A stretch of 64,000 bases of DNA from assembly GCF_032595075.1 (NCBI RefSeq), contig NZ_CP118735.1, positions 214,001-278,000 on the forward strand, in the 5' to 3' direction. Within the stretch, counting starts at the first letter, position 1. Each line of letters opens with the position of its first letter. The notes under the pieces were generated by a model. That model was not told the origin of the DNA and did no database searches. It saw only the letters and a list, made by a program, of their open reading frames with translations. This DNA comes from Streptococcus sp. 29887 (GTDB lineage: Bacteria > Bacillota > Bacilli > Lactobacillales > Streptococcaceae). Made by a program: the position numbers and the translations under genes. Below are positions 37,826 through 46,057 of this stretch, piece after piece.

Positions 37826-38150
37826 CGTCATTTAGTTTATCTTTTATTACGTCGACGAACGAGGAAACTCCGTTTCCCTATTTCCAACTTCAAATAATTT
37901 CATCATTATTTGAACTCACCTTGCCTGATTTTGTAAAAGTGACTTGCTTTGCAAGTACTATCTCCAACCTTGCACAGTCCATTGACTGTGCAAGCAATCT
38001 GGGGGACTGTTTCAAGTCAATGCCTAGAAACAAGAAAGCATTGAGTTATGCCTGTGGCTCGTTGACACGAACAATGTTCGTTTTATCTCCAACCTCTAAC
38101 TATCTCCCAGACAGTTAGAGCTAGTACTAAAAGTAAACTAAAAGACTATA
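37826..38150. repeat. Modular intergenic repeat, copy 3 (composite)
   Basis: The outer arms, TTTAGTTTATCTTTTATTACG (about 37832) and TAGTACTAAAAGTAAACTAAAAGACT (about 38124-38148), match copy 2. Inside are two TATCTCCAACCT modules, each followed by a hairpin (TTGCACAG/CTGTGCAA about 37972-37994, and CTAACT..AGTTAG about 38095-38119). The short frames inside look incidental; I see no gene in this 450-base gap. Confidence 0.6.
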
Positions 38151-38157
38151 ATTGAGA

Positions 38158-38180
38158 ACGACTCGAAAGGGTCGTTTTTT
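38158..38180 (+). terminator. Terminator upstream of the ABC transporter genes
   Basis: ACGACTC pairs with GGGTCGT (one G-U pair) around GAAA, followed by TTTTTT. Confidence 0.75.
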
Positions 38181-38273
38181 CGCATCTTTACATTATTTTT
38201 ATTGCTTCTTAGCCCCTTATTTGATATTATTATATCAAATAACACCTGCCATTTCTCCAAGAAAGGAGTTTCT

Positions 38274-39158
38274 ATGCTAAAAGTAGTTGATGTCTGCAAG
38301 CGATACGGTGCCCACCAGGTCTTGTCCTATGTGTCCTTTGAGTTGCAAGCGGGGGACTTGGTGGCTCTTGTGGGTCCCAATGGTGTGGGAAAATCCACCC
38401 TCCTGAATATCATCAGCAATACAGAAACCGCTGACCGTGGGTCGGTAACTATCAATGGTCGTCCTAATAGTGACCGAGCGATTTTTCAGGATATGTCTGT
38501 CATGTTGGATGCCCAAGCACTTTATCCACAGTTGACGGGTTATGACCATCTGACCTATGTGGCTGCGACCCACAAGTTGGGGAAAAAGGAAGTGGATGCG
38601 TTGGTGGAAGAATTGGGGATGGGCTACTATGTCAAAAAGCGGGTGGCTGGTTATTCCATGGGTATGAAGCAGAAGCTGCTCTTTGCCATGGCTGTCCTTC
38701 CCAAGCCCAAGCTCTTGTTGCTGGATGAACCCCATATCGGCTTGGACCCGACCAATATCATCCAGCAGCGGGAATTTCTTCTGAATTTACAGGCAGAAGG
38801 TGTTGCTATTTTGCTTTCTTCCCACCATTTGTCGGAGATTGAGAAGCTGACCAATCAGGTTTATTTTCTCAAGGCCAGCAAGTTGATTGCCACAGAAGTG
38901 GAGTTGACTGCGGATTATGATTACCATCTTGCTGTGGAAAACTCCAAACAGGTTCAGGAGTTTTTACGGGATTATCCGCAACTCTTGTGGAAAAAGGCAG
39001 AGCAGGGTCTGGTGGAAATTTTCTTGCCCGAGCGAGATTTACTGGATTGTTTGGATCGTATTCCCATCCAGCAGGTGGCTGGGCTTACAAAAGCCAGCGA
39101 CTATATGGAGTCCCTCTACCGTGATCTCTATGTGGAGGAAGGTGGTGAGGGGACATGA
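38274..39158 (+). CDS. ABC transporter ATP-binding protein
   Basis: A 294-residue ATPase. Walker A is GPNGVGKST (about residue 36), the signature is the variant YSMGMKQK (about 128), and Walker B is LLLLDEPHIGLD (about 148), followed by the switch His in LLSSHHLSE. The C-terminal ~80 residues form an extension. ATG 38274 is chosen because AAAGGAG ends 7 bases upstream; the longer frame from 38202 adds only 24 unlikely residues. It overlaps the permease gene by 4 bases. The pair resembles streptococcal ABC-2-type exporters for bacteriocins, antibiotics or lipids; the substrate cannot be read from sequence. Confidence 0.92.
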   Translation: MLKVVDVCKRYGAHQVLSYVSFELQAGDLVALVGPNGVGKSTLLNIISNTETADRGSVTINGRPNSDRAIFQDMSVMLDAQALYPQLTGYDHLTYVAATHKLGKKEVDALVEELGMGYYVKKRVAGYSMGMKQKLLFAMAVLPKPKLLLLDEPHIGLDPTNIIQQREFLLNLQAEGVAILLSSHHLSEIEKLTNQVYFLKASKLIATEVELTADYDYHLAVENSKQVQEFLRDYPQLLWKKAEQGLVEIFLPERDLLDCLDRIPIQQVAGLTKASDYMESLYRDLYVEEGGEGT

Positions 39159-41497
39159 GGCTGCACTTTGAAATCAAGAAAATTCTCTGGTCACCACTCT
39201 ATTGCTTGCTCGTGCTGGGTTTTCTAGGTCTGGCCTACCTTCCTGTTTCTCAGCGCCAAGTCCACCAAGCGGCCTATGTGGAAACCTATAAAGAAGAACT
39301 GAATGCCTTGGCTAGTGTCTTGGCAGATATAAAAATTGAAGAGGGGTCAGAAGAAGCACCACGGATGCTGGGCTTGAAATCCGATATTGAAAGTATCAGT
39401 CAGGCCTTGGATGAGGGGAAGTTTGAAGCTATCCCCAACTACCGCAAACTCATGTATCAAGACCTGGATTATTTTATCGGTCACTATCGGAAAAACTTTC
39501 AAACTCGGAATTCCTTGACGCAAACGGAAGTCGAACGTTTGGCCAGATGGAATGACTGGCTACTTGAACACCAATTAGCAGATGGTCCTGAAAATCAAGC
39601 TTGGTCAACAGGGCGTATTGTTCAAGCCTACTTAGAAAGTTTGTTTGGTTTTCTTCCTGTATTTTTGGTGCTTGGTTTTCTACTTGCCAATCAGCTGGTG
39701 GAAAAGATACTGGCGCATCAAGTTTGGCAGTTGCGACAATGGGATAGTTTGAGTTTGCAGGGGGTCAGGCGGTTGGCTGCTTCCTTGCTTTCGCTTTTAC
39801 TGGCTGTGGGGATAGGTTTGCTCTTTATCCTGGTCTATGATGGGCTGACAGGTCAGTTGGCTGTATCTAGTTTTCAAGCTCCTGTTGAGATTTTGGGTCA
39901 GAGTCAGTTGATAGGTTCTGGGCTTTACGGGCTTATCTTGCTTGGTTTTTGGCTGGTCTTGCTTCTAGCTGTTCGCCTACTTTTTGGATTTTTGGACCAC
40001 TTGTTAGCCAGTCGGCTGACTTTTGTGGTGACGGGCTTACTGTTAGCTCTGGGCATTTCCTATCAGGCCGGTGCAGTAGCTGGTTGGTCAGGTCAAATTC
40101 TGCCCTTGCTTGCCTTTCCTGGTTTTTTAGACACAGGTACATTTTCACAGGTCTTGGTAGAGGTGGATGTCTTGCTCCTGCTGACCATTGGATTTTTCCT
40201 TGCTTATTATGTGTTGACAGAAAAGAAAAGGCTGGTCCTGACCGTGGGGCATCAGAAGGAGTTAGACACAGGGCGTTTGGACAAGGTTTGGTCTTTTGAT
40301 GTTCTCATCCTTAGTCGGATCAATTCTTGGAAAGGGCTCGTCTTAGGCAACTTGCTCCTAGCTCTGCTATTTTCCCTAGTAACAGGCCTACAAAAGCAAG
40401 AGGTTGCCCAGGAGGAGAGGGTTTCGATGGAGTTGGTTGCCCAGTCCTATGAGCAGAATGGGGCATATGTGGAGGTTTTGCAGTCGGAAATCAACCGTCT
40501 GAGGCAGTTGGTCAAAGAGGACGTGAGCTATCAGGAGGAGTTGGAGCTGAGGCTTGGTCTCTTGCAAGAATATCGTGTCTATAAAGACCTATATGTCAAG
40601 CAGTGGCAGGTTTATCAGGACAATCCTAATGCTTTGCCAGCCAGTCACCTTGCTATGCTGGAGACAGAGCAGGTCTATCTATGGGCTAGGGAGGAGAAGG
40701 CATTTGCCAATGGTGATATTGGGGCCACCCAGACGGTAGATAATCTTCGCCGTTACCAGACCCGCAATCAGGTCAGTCAGTATTACTGGAAGCAGCTGAT
40801 GGAGGCTGGGGTGCCAGCAACTAAGCGGGGCAAGGATGTCATTTTGCCCAGCTTGGAAAATCGTTTTGATACCAATGATGCCTTGGTTCCAGTAGATGAT
40901 CCCTCTTGGGACCGCTCCAGAGATCTGTCAGGTATCGGCAGCCTGCGCTCTTTTTTTGATGGTCCGGCTTATTTGGTGCTGCTATTGCTGGCGGTTTGGA
41001 TTGGCAGTCGGGGCAAGGCGGTGGAGGTTGCAGGAAAAAACTGGCGTCTCTATCAGACCCAGCCTGTGGATTTGCGTCATGTTCTATTTACCAAATGGTT
41101 GCTGGGACTGGGCCAGGCACTTGGTTTTACAATGCTCTTTCTAGCTAGTCTTTTCCTAGTCAATAGTCTGATCGGAGGAATCGGTTATCTGGAAGATGGC
41201 CTTATCTTGCTTTCCCATTCGGAGAGGGGTATTTTTCTTGAACTCCTGAGGGGACAAGAACTCTGGGCTTGGTTCCTGCCCAATGCTCCTTATCTCTTGT
41301 GGATGGTGCTTGGCTTGCTTGTTTTGGAAATTGTACTAGTCAGTCTCAATCATCTTTTGCAAGTTCGGTTTTCAAACCGCTTAGTGGTTTTCATCCTACT
41401 AGCTGGTTTGCTGGCTCTGCTGGACTATCTCCTCTTTCAAGATCTGATTTTGGATGGGCAGGAAATCTTTAGGCAGTTAGCTCTGCTATTTTCATGA
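39155..41497 (+). CDS. ABC-2 type transporter permease (large)
   Basis: A 780-residue membrane protein encoded with the upstream ATPase (4-base overlap). It has an N-terminal TM helix, an extracellular charged/helical region (about residues 35-155), a block of six or so TM helices to about residue 400, a second long extracellular region (about 415-600, rich in Gln/Glu, possibly coiled coil) and a second TM block. This two-half layout looks like two ABC-2 permease units fused in one chain, so one permease with two ATPase copies could be complete. Substrate unknown. Confidence 0.82.
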   Translation: MRLHFEIKKILWSPLYCLLVLGFLGLAYLPVSQRQVHQAAYVETYKEELNALASVLADIKIEEGSEEAPRMLGLKSDIESISQALDEGKFEAIPNYRKLMYQDLDYFIGHYRKNFQTRNSLTQTEVERLARWNDWLLEHQLADGPENQAWSTGRIVQAYLESLFGFLPVFLVLGFLLANQLVEKILAHQVWQLRQWDSLSLQGVRRLAASLLSLLLAVGIGLLFILVYDGLTGQLAVSSFQAPVEILGQSQLIGSGLYGLILLGFWLVLLLAVRLLFGFLDHLLASRLTFVVTGLLLALGISYQAGAVAGWSGQILPLLAFPGFLDTGTFSQVLVEVDVLLLLTIGFFLAYYVLTEKKRLVLTVGHQKELDTGRLDKVWSFDVLILSRINSWKGLVLGNLLLALLFSLVTGLQKQEVAQEERVSMELVAQSYEQNGAYVEVLQSEINRLRQLVKEDVSYQEELELRLGLLQEYRVYKDLYVKQWQVYQDNPNALPASHLAMLETEQVYLWAREEKAFANGDIGATQTVDNLRRYQTRNQVSQYYWKQLMEAGVPATKRGKDVILPSLENRFDTNDALVPVDDPSWDRSRDLSGIGSLRSFFDGPAYLVLLLLAVWIGSRGKAVEVAGKNWRLYQTQPVDLRHVLFTKWLLGLGQALGFTMLFLASLFLVNSLIGGIGYLEDGLILLSHSERGIFLELLRGQELWAWFLPNAPYLLWMVLGLLVLEIVLVSLNHLLQVRFSNRLVVFILLAGLLALLDYLLFQDLILDGQEIFRQLALLFS

Positions 41498-41502
41498 AAA
41501 AG

Positions 41503-41536
41503 AAAAAACTTTTTGAGGAATATCAAAAAGTTTTTT
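41503..41536. terminator. Strong bidirectional terminator between the ABC permease and VOC gene
   Basis: A perfect 14-bp stem, AAAAAACTTTTTGA (41503-41516) with TCAAAAAGTTTTTT (41523-41536), can act on both strands. Confidence 0.88.
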
Positions 41537-41579
41537 GCTATTGGTCAAATTTGAAAGGATTCTTTATGTCAGATAGGAA

Positions 41580-41927
41580 CTATAGCTCTTGGGAAAAGGT
41601 TATTTTGTTTCCGTCTTCATCTGAAATATCAAAAACTAAGACAATATCATAATCAAGGATTTCGCTAGTTGCGATTCCATTTAATTCCAAACTTTCTTTG
41701 GTTTGATAAATATCGTTAACACAGAGAACAATATTAGCAGCTCCATCTTGATTTGCTTCATCACAGGACAATTGTAACCAGGAACGGGGTGTTATTTCAT
41801 ACTCTGCAATGCCTTCCATTGGAATATTGGTGGGTTCTCCTAGCCATTTTTTATACCATTCAATGGATCGATTGAAATCGGAAACGTGGAACACGCTAAC
41901 TAAGCTTTTGATGTCTATTTTATTCAT
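41580..41927 (-). CDS. VOC (glyoxalase/bleomycin resistance) family protein
   Basis: A 115-residue single vicinal-oxygen-chelate domain: LVSVFHVSDFNRSIEWYKKWLG at the start and a C-terminal VFDISDEDGNKITFSQEL strand with the usual DPDGN-like turn. Members bind metals or small hydrophobic molecules; the substrate is not predictable. The first metal ligand His is in VFHVSD. CTGGAGG lies upstream of the ATG. It stands alone on the minus strand between a terminator and def. Confidence 0.85.
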   Translation of the reverse strand: MNKIDIKSLVSVFHVSDFNRSIEWYKKWLGEPTNIPMEGIAEYEITPRSWLQLSCDEANQDGAANIVLCVNDIYQTKESLELNGIATSEILDYDIVLVFDISDEDGNKITFSQEL

Positions 41928-41996
41928 AAAAACCTCCAGGATTGTTGCTTGTTTTCTGTTGGGAGTTTTTCAGTAGGCGATGTGATTTTTCTTTAG

Positions 41997-42611
41997 TTAT
42001 TCAATCACCAGCATGCCTTCTTTAACGGCAAATGGGTGTTCTGGGTCAATGCGGTCGTAGAACATGACACCGTTGAGGTGGTCGATTTCGTGTTGGACCA
42101 CGATGGCATTAAAGCCTTTGAGTTTGATACGGTGTGTTTCTCCATTTTTGTCCATGTAGTCAACAGTCACGCGCGCGTGGCGGACTACGTAGCCTTGGAC
42201 TTCGCGGTCAACGGATAAGCAGCCCTCGCCCCCTTCCATAGCCGCTTCTTGGACAGAATGTGCCACGATTTTAGGGTTGTACATGACCTCTTGGAGGGAG
42301 TAGGCCTGGGCAGGTGGATTGCCTTCCTCATCTTCTGGATTTGGGACCAAGACAGCGATGATGCGCTTGGAAACGTCAATCTGAGGTGCTGCTAGACCAA
42401 CTCCGCCACGGAGTTTCATTTTCTCCGCCATGACAGGATCCTGCGAATGTTTGAGGAATTGCATCATTTTTTCACCTAGGATGATTTCTTGGTCAGATAG
42501 GGGAAATACAACTTCTTCAGCAACTTGACGTAGGGTTGGGTGCCCTTCACGGATGATGTCATCCATGTCAATCAAATGGGCAGCTTTTGTTAATCGTTCA
42601 ATAACAGACAT
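41997..42611 (-). CDS. def: Peptide deformylase
   Basis: A 204-residue metalloenzyme that removes the formyl group from new proteins. All three motifs are present: GVGLAAPQ (about residue 69), EGCLSV (about 129, Cys ligand) and QHEIDHLNG (about 173, two His ligands and catalytic Glu). The insertion-containing length is that of type II Gram-positive deformylases. AAAGGAG precedes the ATG. It diverges from the MFS gene, with -10-like elements for both directions in the 130-base gap (TATACT on each strand). Confidence 0.97.
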   Translation of the reverse strand: MSVIERLTKAAHLIDMDDIIREGHPTLRQVAEEVVFPLSDQEIILGEKMMQFLKHSQDPVMAEKMKLRGGVGLAAPQIDVSKRIIAVLVPNPEDEEGNPPAQAYSLQEVMYNPKIVAHSVQEAAMEGGEGCLSVDREVQGYVVRHARVTVDYMDKNGETHRIKLKGFNAIVVQHEIDHLNGVMFYDRIDPEHPFAVKEGMLVIE

Positions 42612-42740
42612 GATTCTCTCCTTTGAATATAGTTAAGATAAGTATAGCATGAAATGGGAGAGAATAAAAGTCGGACTTTTCTATCTATTCGTTTTCAAAT
42701 CTGTTATACTAGTAAAAGACGAACGTTGAAAGGGAGAAAA

Positions 42741-43904
42741 ATGAAAAGAATTTTAGAAAAAGTCAGTTTGCTGGGCTTGTCCACTATGCTGGTTTCGACA
42801 TTTGCAGTTTCACCAGCCATTCCGCAGATGATTGAGCATTTTGCCCAGGAAGGAATAGCGGCTGGTCAGGTAGAAAATTTAATTACGGTGACATCTTTTG
42901 CTATTATGGCAGCACTCTTGATGAATGGTTTGGTTGTCCGTTTCTTATCGGAACGAAACATTATCATTGTAGGGCTTTTGCTTATGGCCATCGGCGGTGC
43001 TTTACCGGTGTTTCTAACTGCTTATCCTCTGATTTTATTGGCTCGCATCTTGCTTGGTTTGGGGATTGGCCTAATCAATGCGCGTGCTATTAATATCATC
43101 GGTAATTTTTTCACTGGTCAGGAGCGGGTGCAGATGATGGGCTTGCGTGGTTCAGCAGAGGTTTTGGGAAGCGCAGGCTTAACGCTTCTTGTCGGTTGGT
43201 TGACTCAATTTGGTTGGCAACCTGCCTTCTTGGTCTACCTTTTTGCCTTGGTCATCTTGGCTCTTTTCCTTCTCTTTGTGCCCAAGGAAGAATTACTTGC
43301 TCGCATGGAGGTAAAAGTTGAGGAGAACGCGCCCAAGGTCAAACTGGACAAGACCATGTGGAAGATGGGCATTTATCTGGCATTCTTAGCCTTCTTTGTT
43401 ATCAATGTCAATACCTTCCTAACCATTCGTATTCCTCAGATTGTTTTAGCAAAGGGTATCGGTACTGCTCAGCAAGCCAGTCTGATTCTCAGTCTTATGC
43501 AGGTCATGGGGATTGTGGCAGGGACGGTCTTTAGTAGCTTGGTTGGTCGGTTGAAGGGCTGGCTTTTGGCAGTTTCCTATGTGGTCTTTGGACTTGCGGT
43601 TGTCGGCATTGCCTTTGCGGATAATCTCTGGGTGCTGGGACTCGGTGGTATGGTGTCAGGATTTTTCTACAGCATCATTCTAACCATTGTCTTTAGTCAG
43701 GTAACGGATCGGGCACCCAAGGCCTTGCTCAATACGGTCATGACCATCGTTCTCATGGGTTGCAATATTGGCGGTGCCACATCTGCCATCTTGCCGACTT
43801 ATCTAGAAAAACTCAACCCAACCCCAACAGGTGCCTTTGGGATTTACGCCATCGGCTGTGCCTTGATTAGTGCAGGCTTGATTTATAAACAACTGAAGAA
43901 GTAG
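42741..43904 (+). CDS. MFS transporter
   Basis: A 387-residue major facilitator with about 12 TM helices in two halves and a charged central loop (about residues 185-215). The N-terminal half has LLGLGIGLINARAINIIGNFF. The family resembles CynX/NimT-type or drug-efflux MFS proteins; the substrate is unknown. I chose ATG 42741 because AAAGGGAG is 6 bases upstream; the longer frame from 42654 would begin before the TATACT promoter element. It ends at a perfect hairpin terminator. Confidence 0.9.
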   Translation: MKRILEKVSLLGLSTMLVSTFAVSPAIPQMIEHFAQEGIAAGQVENLITVTSFAIMAALLMNGLVVRFLSERNIIIVGLLLMAIGGALPVFLTAYPLILLARILLGLGIGLINARAINIIGNFFTGQERVQMMGLRGSAEVLGSAGLTLLVGWLTQFGWQPAFLVYLFALVILALFLLFVPKEELLARMEVKVEENAPKVKLDKTMWKMGIYLAFLAFFVINVNTFLTIRIPQIVLAKGIGTAQQASLILSLMQVMGIVAGTVFSSLVGRLKGWLLAVSYVVFGLAVVGIAFADNLWVLGLGGMVSGFFYSIILTIVFSQVTDRAPKALLNTVMTIVLMGCNIGGATSAILPTYLEKLNPTPTGAFGIYAIGCALISAGLIYKQLKK

Positions 43905-43926
43905 GAGCGGATTTCCGCTCCTTTTT
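43904..43926 (+). terminator. Terminator after the MFS gene
   Basis: GGAGCGGA (43904-43911) pairs with TCCGCTCC (43914-43921), followed by TTTTT. The T-run directly touches the next promoter. Confidence 0.9.
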
Positions 43927-43934
43927 GGTATAAT
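43926..43934 (+). promoter_or_regulatory. Extended -10 promoter of the GNAT gene, implying a leaderless mRNA
   Basis: TGGTATAAT (TATAAT 43929-43934) lies only 6 bases before ATG 43941, and there is no Shine-Dalgarno. The arrangement matches that before mscS at 14250. Confidence 0.62.
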
Positions 43935-43940
43935 AGACCT

Positions 43941-44567
43941 ATGTTAGAAAACAACCGCTTAAATGAATTAATACTTCGCTTTCCCGAGGATGCTCAGTTG
44001 ATTTTTAAAGACATGATTCCCTCTTATCAGTTGGGCTATGTGGATTATGTCTATCAGACAGATCATTACGCCACCCAAAACCGTCGGATTAAAAATTTGG
44101 CAAAAAATTTCCGAAGAATGGATTATTTTTACATCATGCCCCTGCCCCAGGATCTGGCATTGGAAATTGCTAACCAATGGCGCTATCAACCACCTTTGGA
44201 TGCCTATACGATTAGTGCAAACCCCAAGATTTATGCTGAGATGATTTCACCAGAAGCACGTGGGGGTCGCTTTTTTGCAGTCATCCGCAATGCTGCCCTC
44301 ATGGGCTATTTCTGTATTGACCAAGATGGCGAGACCGTTGACATTCGTTTGGGCATGAAACCGTCTTTGACAGGTCAGGGAAATGGCAGAGCTTTCTATC
44401 AGACTATTGAAGACTACATAGTGGAACATGTTCAGCCAGTTAGTATCAAACTGACAGTTGCCAGCTTTCATCAAGCAGCTCAAACCCTCTTTCATGCTCT
44501 TGGATTTACAGAAAGAGAACAGCAAGCAGAATATATCAAAATGGAAAAGAAACTCGTATGCGATTAG
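43941..44567 (+). CDS. GNAT family N-acetyltransferase
   Basis: A 208-residue acetyltransferase with the acetyl-CoA-binding region in the second half (DIRLGMKPSLTGQGNGRAFYQ, about residues 133-152, a variant of the Q/RxxGxG/A motif) followed by the usual TVASFHQAAQTLFHALGFTE. The substrate is unknown. It has no Shine-Dalgarno and a promoter 6 bases upstream, so it is probably leaderless. It overlaps the following pseudouridine synthase gene by 10 bases and is likely co-transcribed with it. Confidence 0.87.
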   Translation: MLENNRLNELILRFPEDAQLIFKDMIPSYQLGYVDYVYQTDHYATQNRRIKNLAKNFRRMDYFYIMPLPQDLALEIANQWRYQPPLDAYTISANPKIYAEMISPEARGGRFFAVIRNAALMGYFCIDQDGETVDIRLGMKPSLTGQGNGRAFYQTIEDYIVEHVQPVSIKLTVASFHQAAQTLFHALGFTEREQQAEYIKMEKKLVCD

Positions 44568-45286
44568 ATAAATTTTTAGTGGATTGCGGTGTCGGCAGTC
44601 GAACAGAAGTCAAGAAAGTCCTGAAAAACAAGCAAGTCACGGTCAATGGCCAAGTAGAAACGTCCCCCAAGCAACAGATTGACGAAAAGACGGACCAGAT
44701 TGCAGTAGCAGGCCAGGTCTTGAGCCATGAGACCTTTGTTTATTATGTATTGAACAAACCCAAAGGAGTTATTTCAGCAACCGAGGATGACCGTCATCAG
44801 ACTGTCTTGGACCTTCTAGATAATACAGCTCGCCATAAGGAAGTCTTTCCAGTTGGACGCTTGGACATTGATACCCATGGCTTGCTCCTCTTGACCAACA
44901 ACGGTCAGCTGGCTCATGCCATGCTTTCTCCGAAAAAACATGTTGATAAACTCTACCGTGCACAGGTTGACGGGATCATGACCCAAGAGGATGTCGAAGG
45001 ATTTGCGGCAGGAATTGAGCTGAAAGACTTTACCAGTCAGCCAGCCCAGTTGACCATCCTATCGACAGATGAAGCTAAGCAGACCTCGCTGGTTGACATC
45101 ACCATCCGAGAAGGGAAATTTCACCAGGTCAAACGCATGGTGCAGGCCTGCGGAAAGACGGTGACCGACTTGCAACGATTGACCATGGGGCCTCTTCGCT
45201 TAGATCCAAAACTAGCGCTTGGAGAATACCGCAGGTTGACTGCTGCCGAATTAAAGCAATTAGAAGTTTTTGGGGTGGAATTATGA
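44558..45286 (+). CDS. rsuA: RsuA-family 16S rRNA pseudouridine synthase
   Basis: A 242-residue enzyme with an N-terminal S4 RNA-binding domain (MRLDKFLVDCGVGSRTE, residues 1-60) and a pseudouridine synthase core whose catalytic Asp is in GRLDIDTHGLLLLTN (about residue 105). C-terminal motifs include REGKFHQVKRMVQACG. It is probably responsible for 16S pseudouridine-516; other RsuA/RluB/E/F family targets cannot be excluded. It overlaps neighbours on both sides (10 and 4 bases). Confidence 0.92.
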   Translation: MRLDKFLVDCGVGSRTEVKKVLKNKQVTVNGQVETSPKQQIDEKTDQIAVAGQVLSHETFVYYVLNKPKGVISATEDDRHQTVLDLLDNTARHKEVFPVGRLDIDTHGLLLLTNNGQLAHAMLSPKKHVDKLYRAQVDGIMTQEDVEGFAAGIELKDFTSQPAQLTILSTDEAKQTSLVDITIREGKFHQVKRMVQACGKTVTDLQRLTMGPLRLDPKLALGEYRRLTAAELKQLEVFGVEL

Positions 45287-45801
45287 GAAATATTGAAAAA
45301 ATTTTTCGTGCCCTGCCCTTGATTGTGGTAGCAGGAGCAGTTGTTTATCTTTCGATTTGGATATGGATTGATAATGGGGATTGGACCTACATCATTGCTA
45401 GGGTGTCTGGTATGAGCGTTGAACATGCCAATAATTTATCCCTAATTGCCATAGCCATCCAGTCTCTATTTTTTACTTCTGACTGGTTTTATAGCCGCAT
45501 TCGTGCCTTTCTCAATCGGCGGTTGGAACGCGCCAAGGGGCTTAATCGGCAGATTTATCTTGGCTATAAGGCTGGCATTGAATTTTTGATGGCTCTGCCC
45601 AAACGGACCATCTTGTTTAGCTTTTACCTGCTCTTGACGATTTTGGAAAACCTAGGTGTGATTGATAGTGCCAAAGATTATGCAGTCATTGTCATCTTTA
45701 TCATCGCCGTGGATCGCGTGACTAAAATCTGGCCAGAAGAAAAGCGGAGAATGATGGAGTTTGGTCAGAAGATTAAGAAACGGATTAAGAGTGTGGAGTA
45801 G
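45283..45801 (+). CDS. Membrane protein of unknown function
   Basis: A 172-residue protein with hydrophobic segments at about residues 10-30, 55-72, 100-120 and 128-145 and a basic C-terminus (KRRMMEFGQKIKKRIK). I do not recognise the family. It overlaps rsuA by 4 bases (ATGA) and is last in the GNAT-rsuA operon, so it is conserved by position rather than by a known motif. The accessory island starts about 190 bases later; the 256-base gap holds no gene I can support. Confidence 0.7.
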   Translation: MRNIEKIFRALPLIVVAGAVVYLSIWIWIDNGDWTYIIARVSGMSVEHANNLSLIAIAIQSLFFTSDWFYSRIRAFLNRRLERAKGLNRQIYLGYKAGIEFLMALPKRTILFSFYLLLTILENLGVIDSAKDYAVIVIFIIAVDRVTKIWPEEKRRMMEFGQKIKKRIKSVE

Positions 45802-45989
45802 GGAGATTTGTTTGGATATATTTATTTTTTGAAAATCTAATGCAGGTCTTCTTCTATTGAGAGAATGAACGGAACAGTGTGCTGTCTGTGTCTTACTGAA
45901 GGAATTCTAAGCAGTGGTATTGCTCTTGAGCCAAGCTACACTGAAAATAAAGTAGGGTGGAATAACACTTAGGTTTAATAATAAGCGAA

Positions 45990-46010
45990 GATGGACATAT
46001 TTTGTCCATC
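45990..46010. promoter_or_regulatory. Island operator 1: perfect palindrome with core GGACA-N5-TGTCC
   Basis: GATGGACA (45990-45997), TATTT, TGTCCATC (46003-46010) is a perfect 8-bp inverted repeat with a 5-base centre, 47 bases before the AAA+ gene. The same core and spacing recur at 49459-49473. It overlaps the likely promoter zone. WYL-domain regulators of defence islands bind such dyads, and a WYL gene lies between the two sites. Confidence 0.7.
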
Positions 46011-46057
46011 TATTTTTATATACTTCTTATTGAGAATATCAGAATAGAGGGGTAAAG

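Noticed and set aside
37921..38118. 65-residue ORF between the YrdC-like gene and the ABC transporter
   Set aside because: It lies wholly within the modular intergenic repeat with its hairpins and has no ribosome site.
41566..41649. 28-codon ORF with a good AAAGG site, antisense to the 3' end of the VOC gene
   Set aside because: It lies almost wholly antisense to the VOC gene, follows a strong terminator and has no recognisable sequence; probably chance or a tiny gene remnant.
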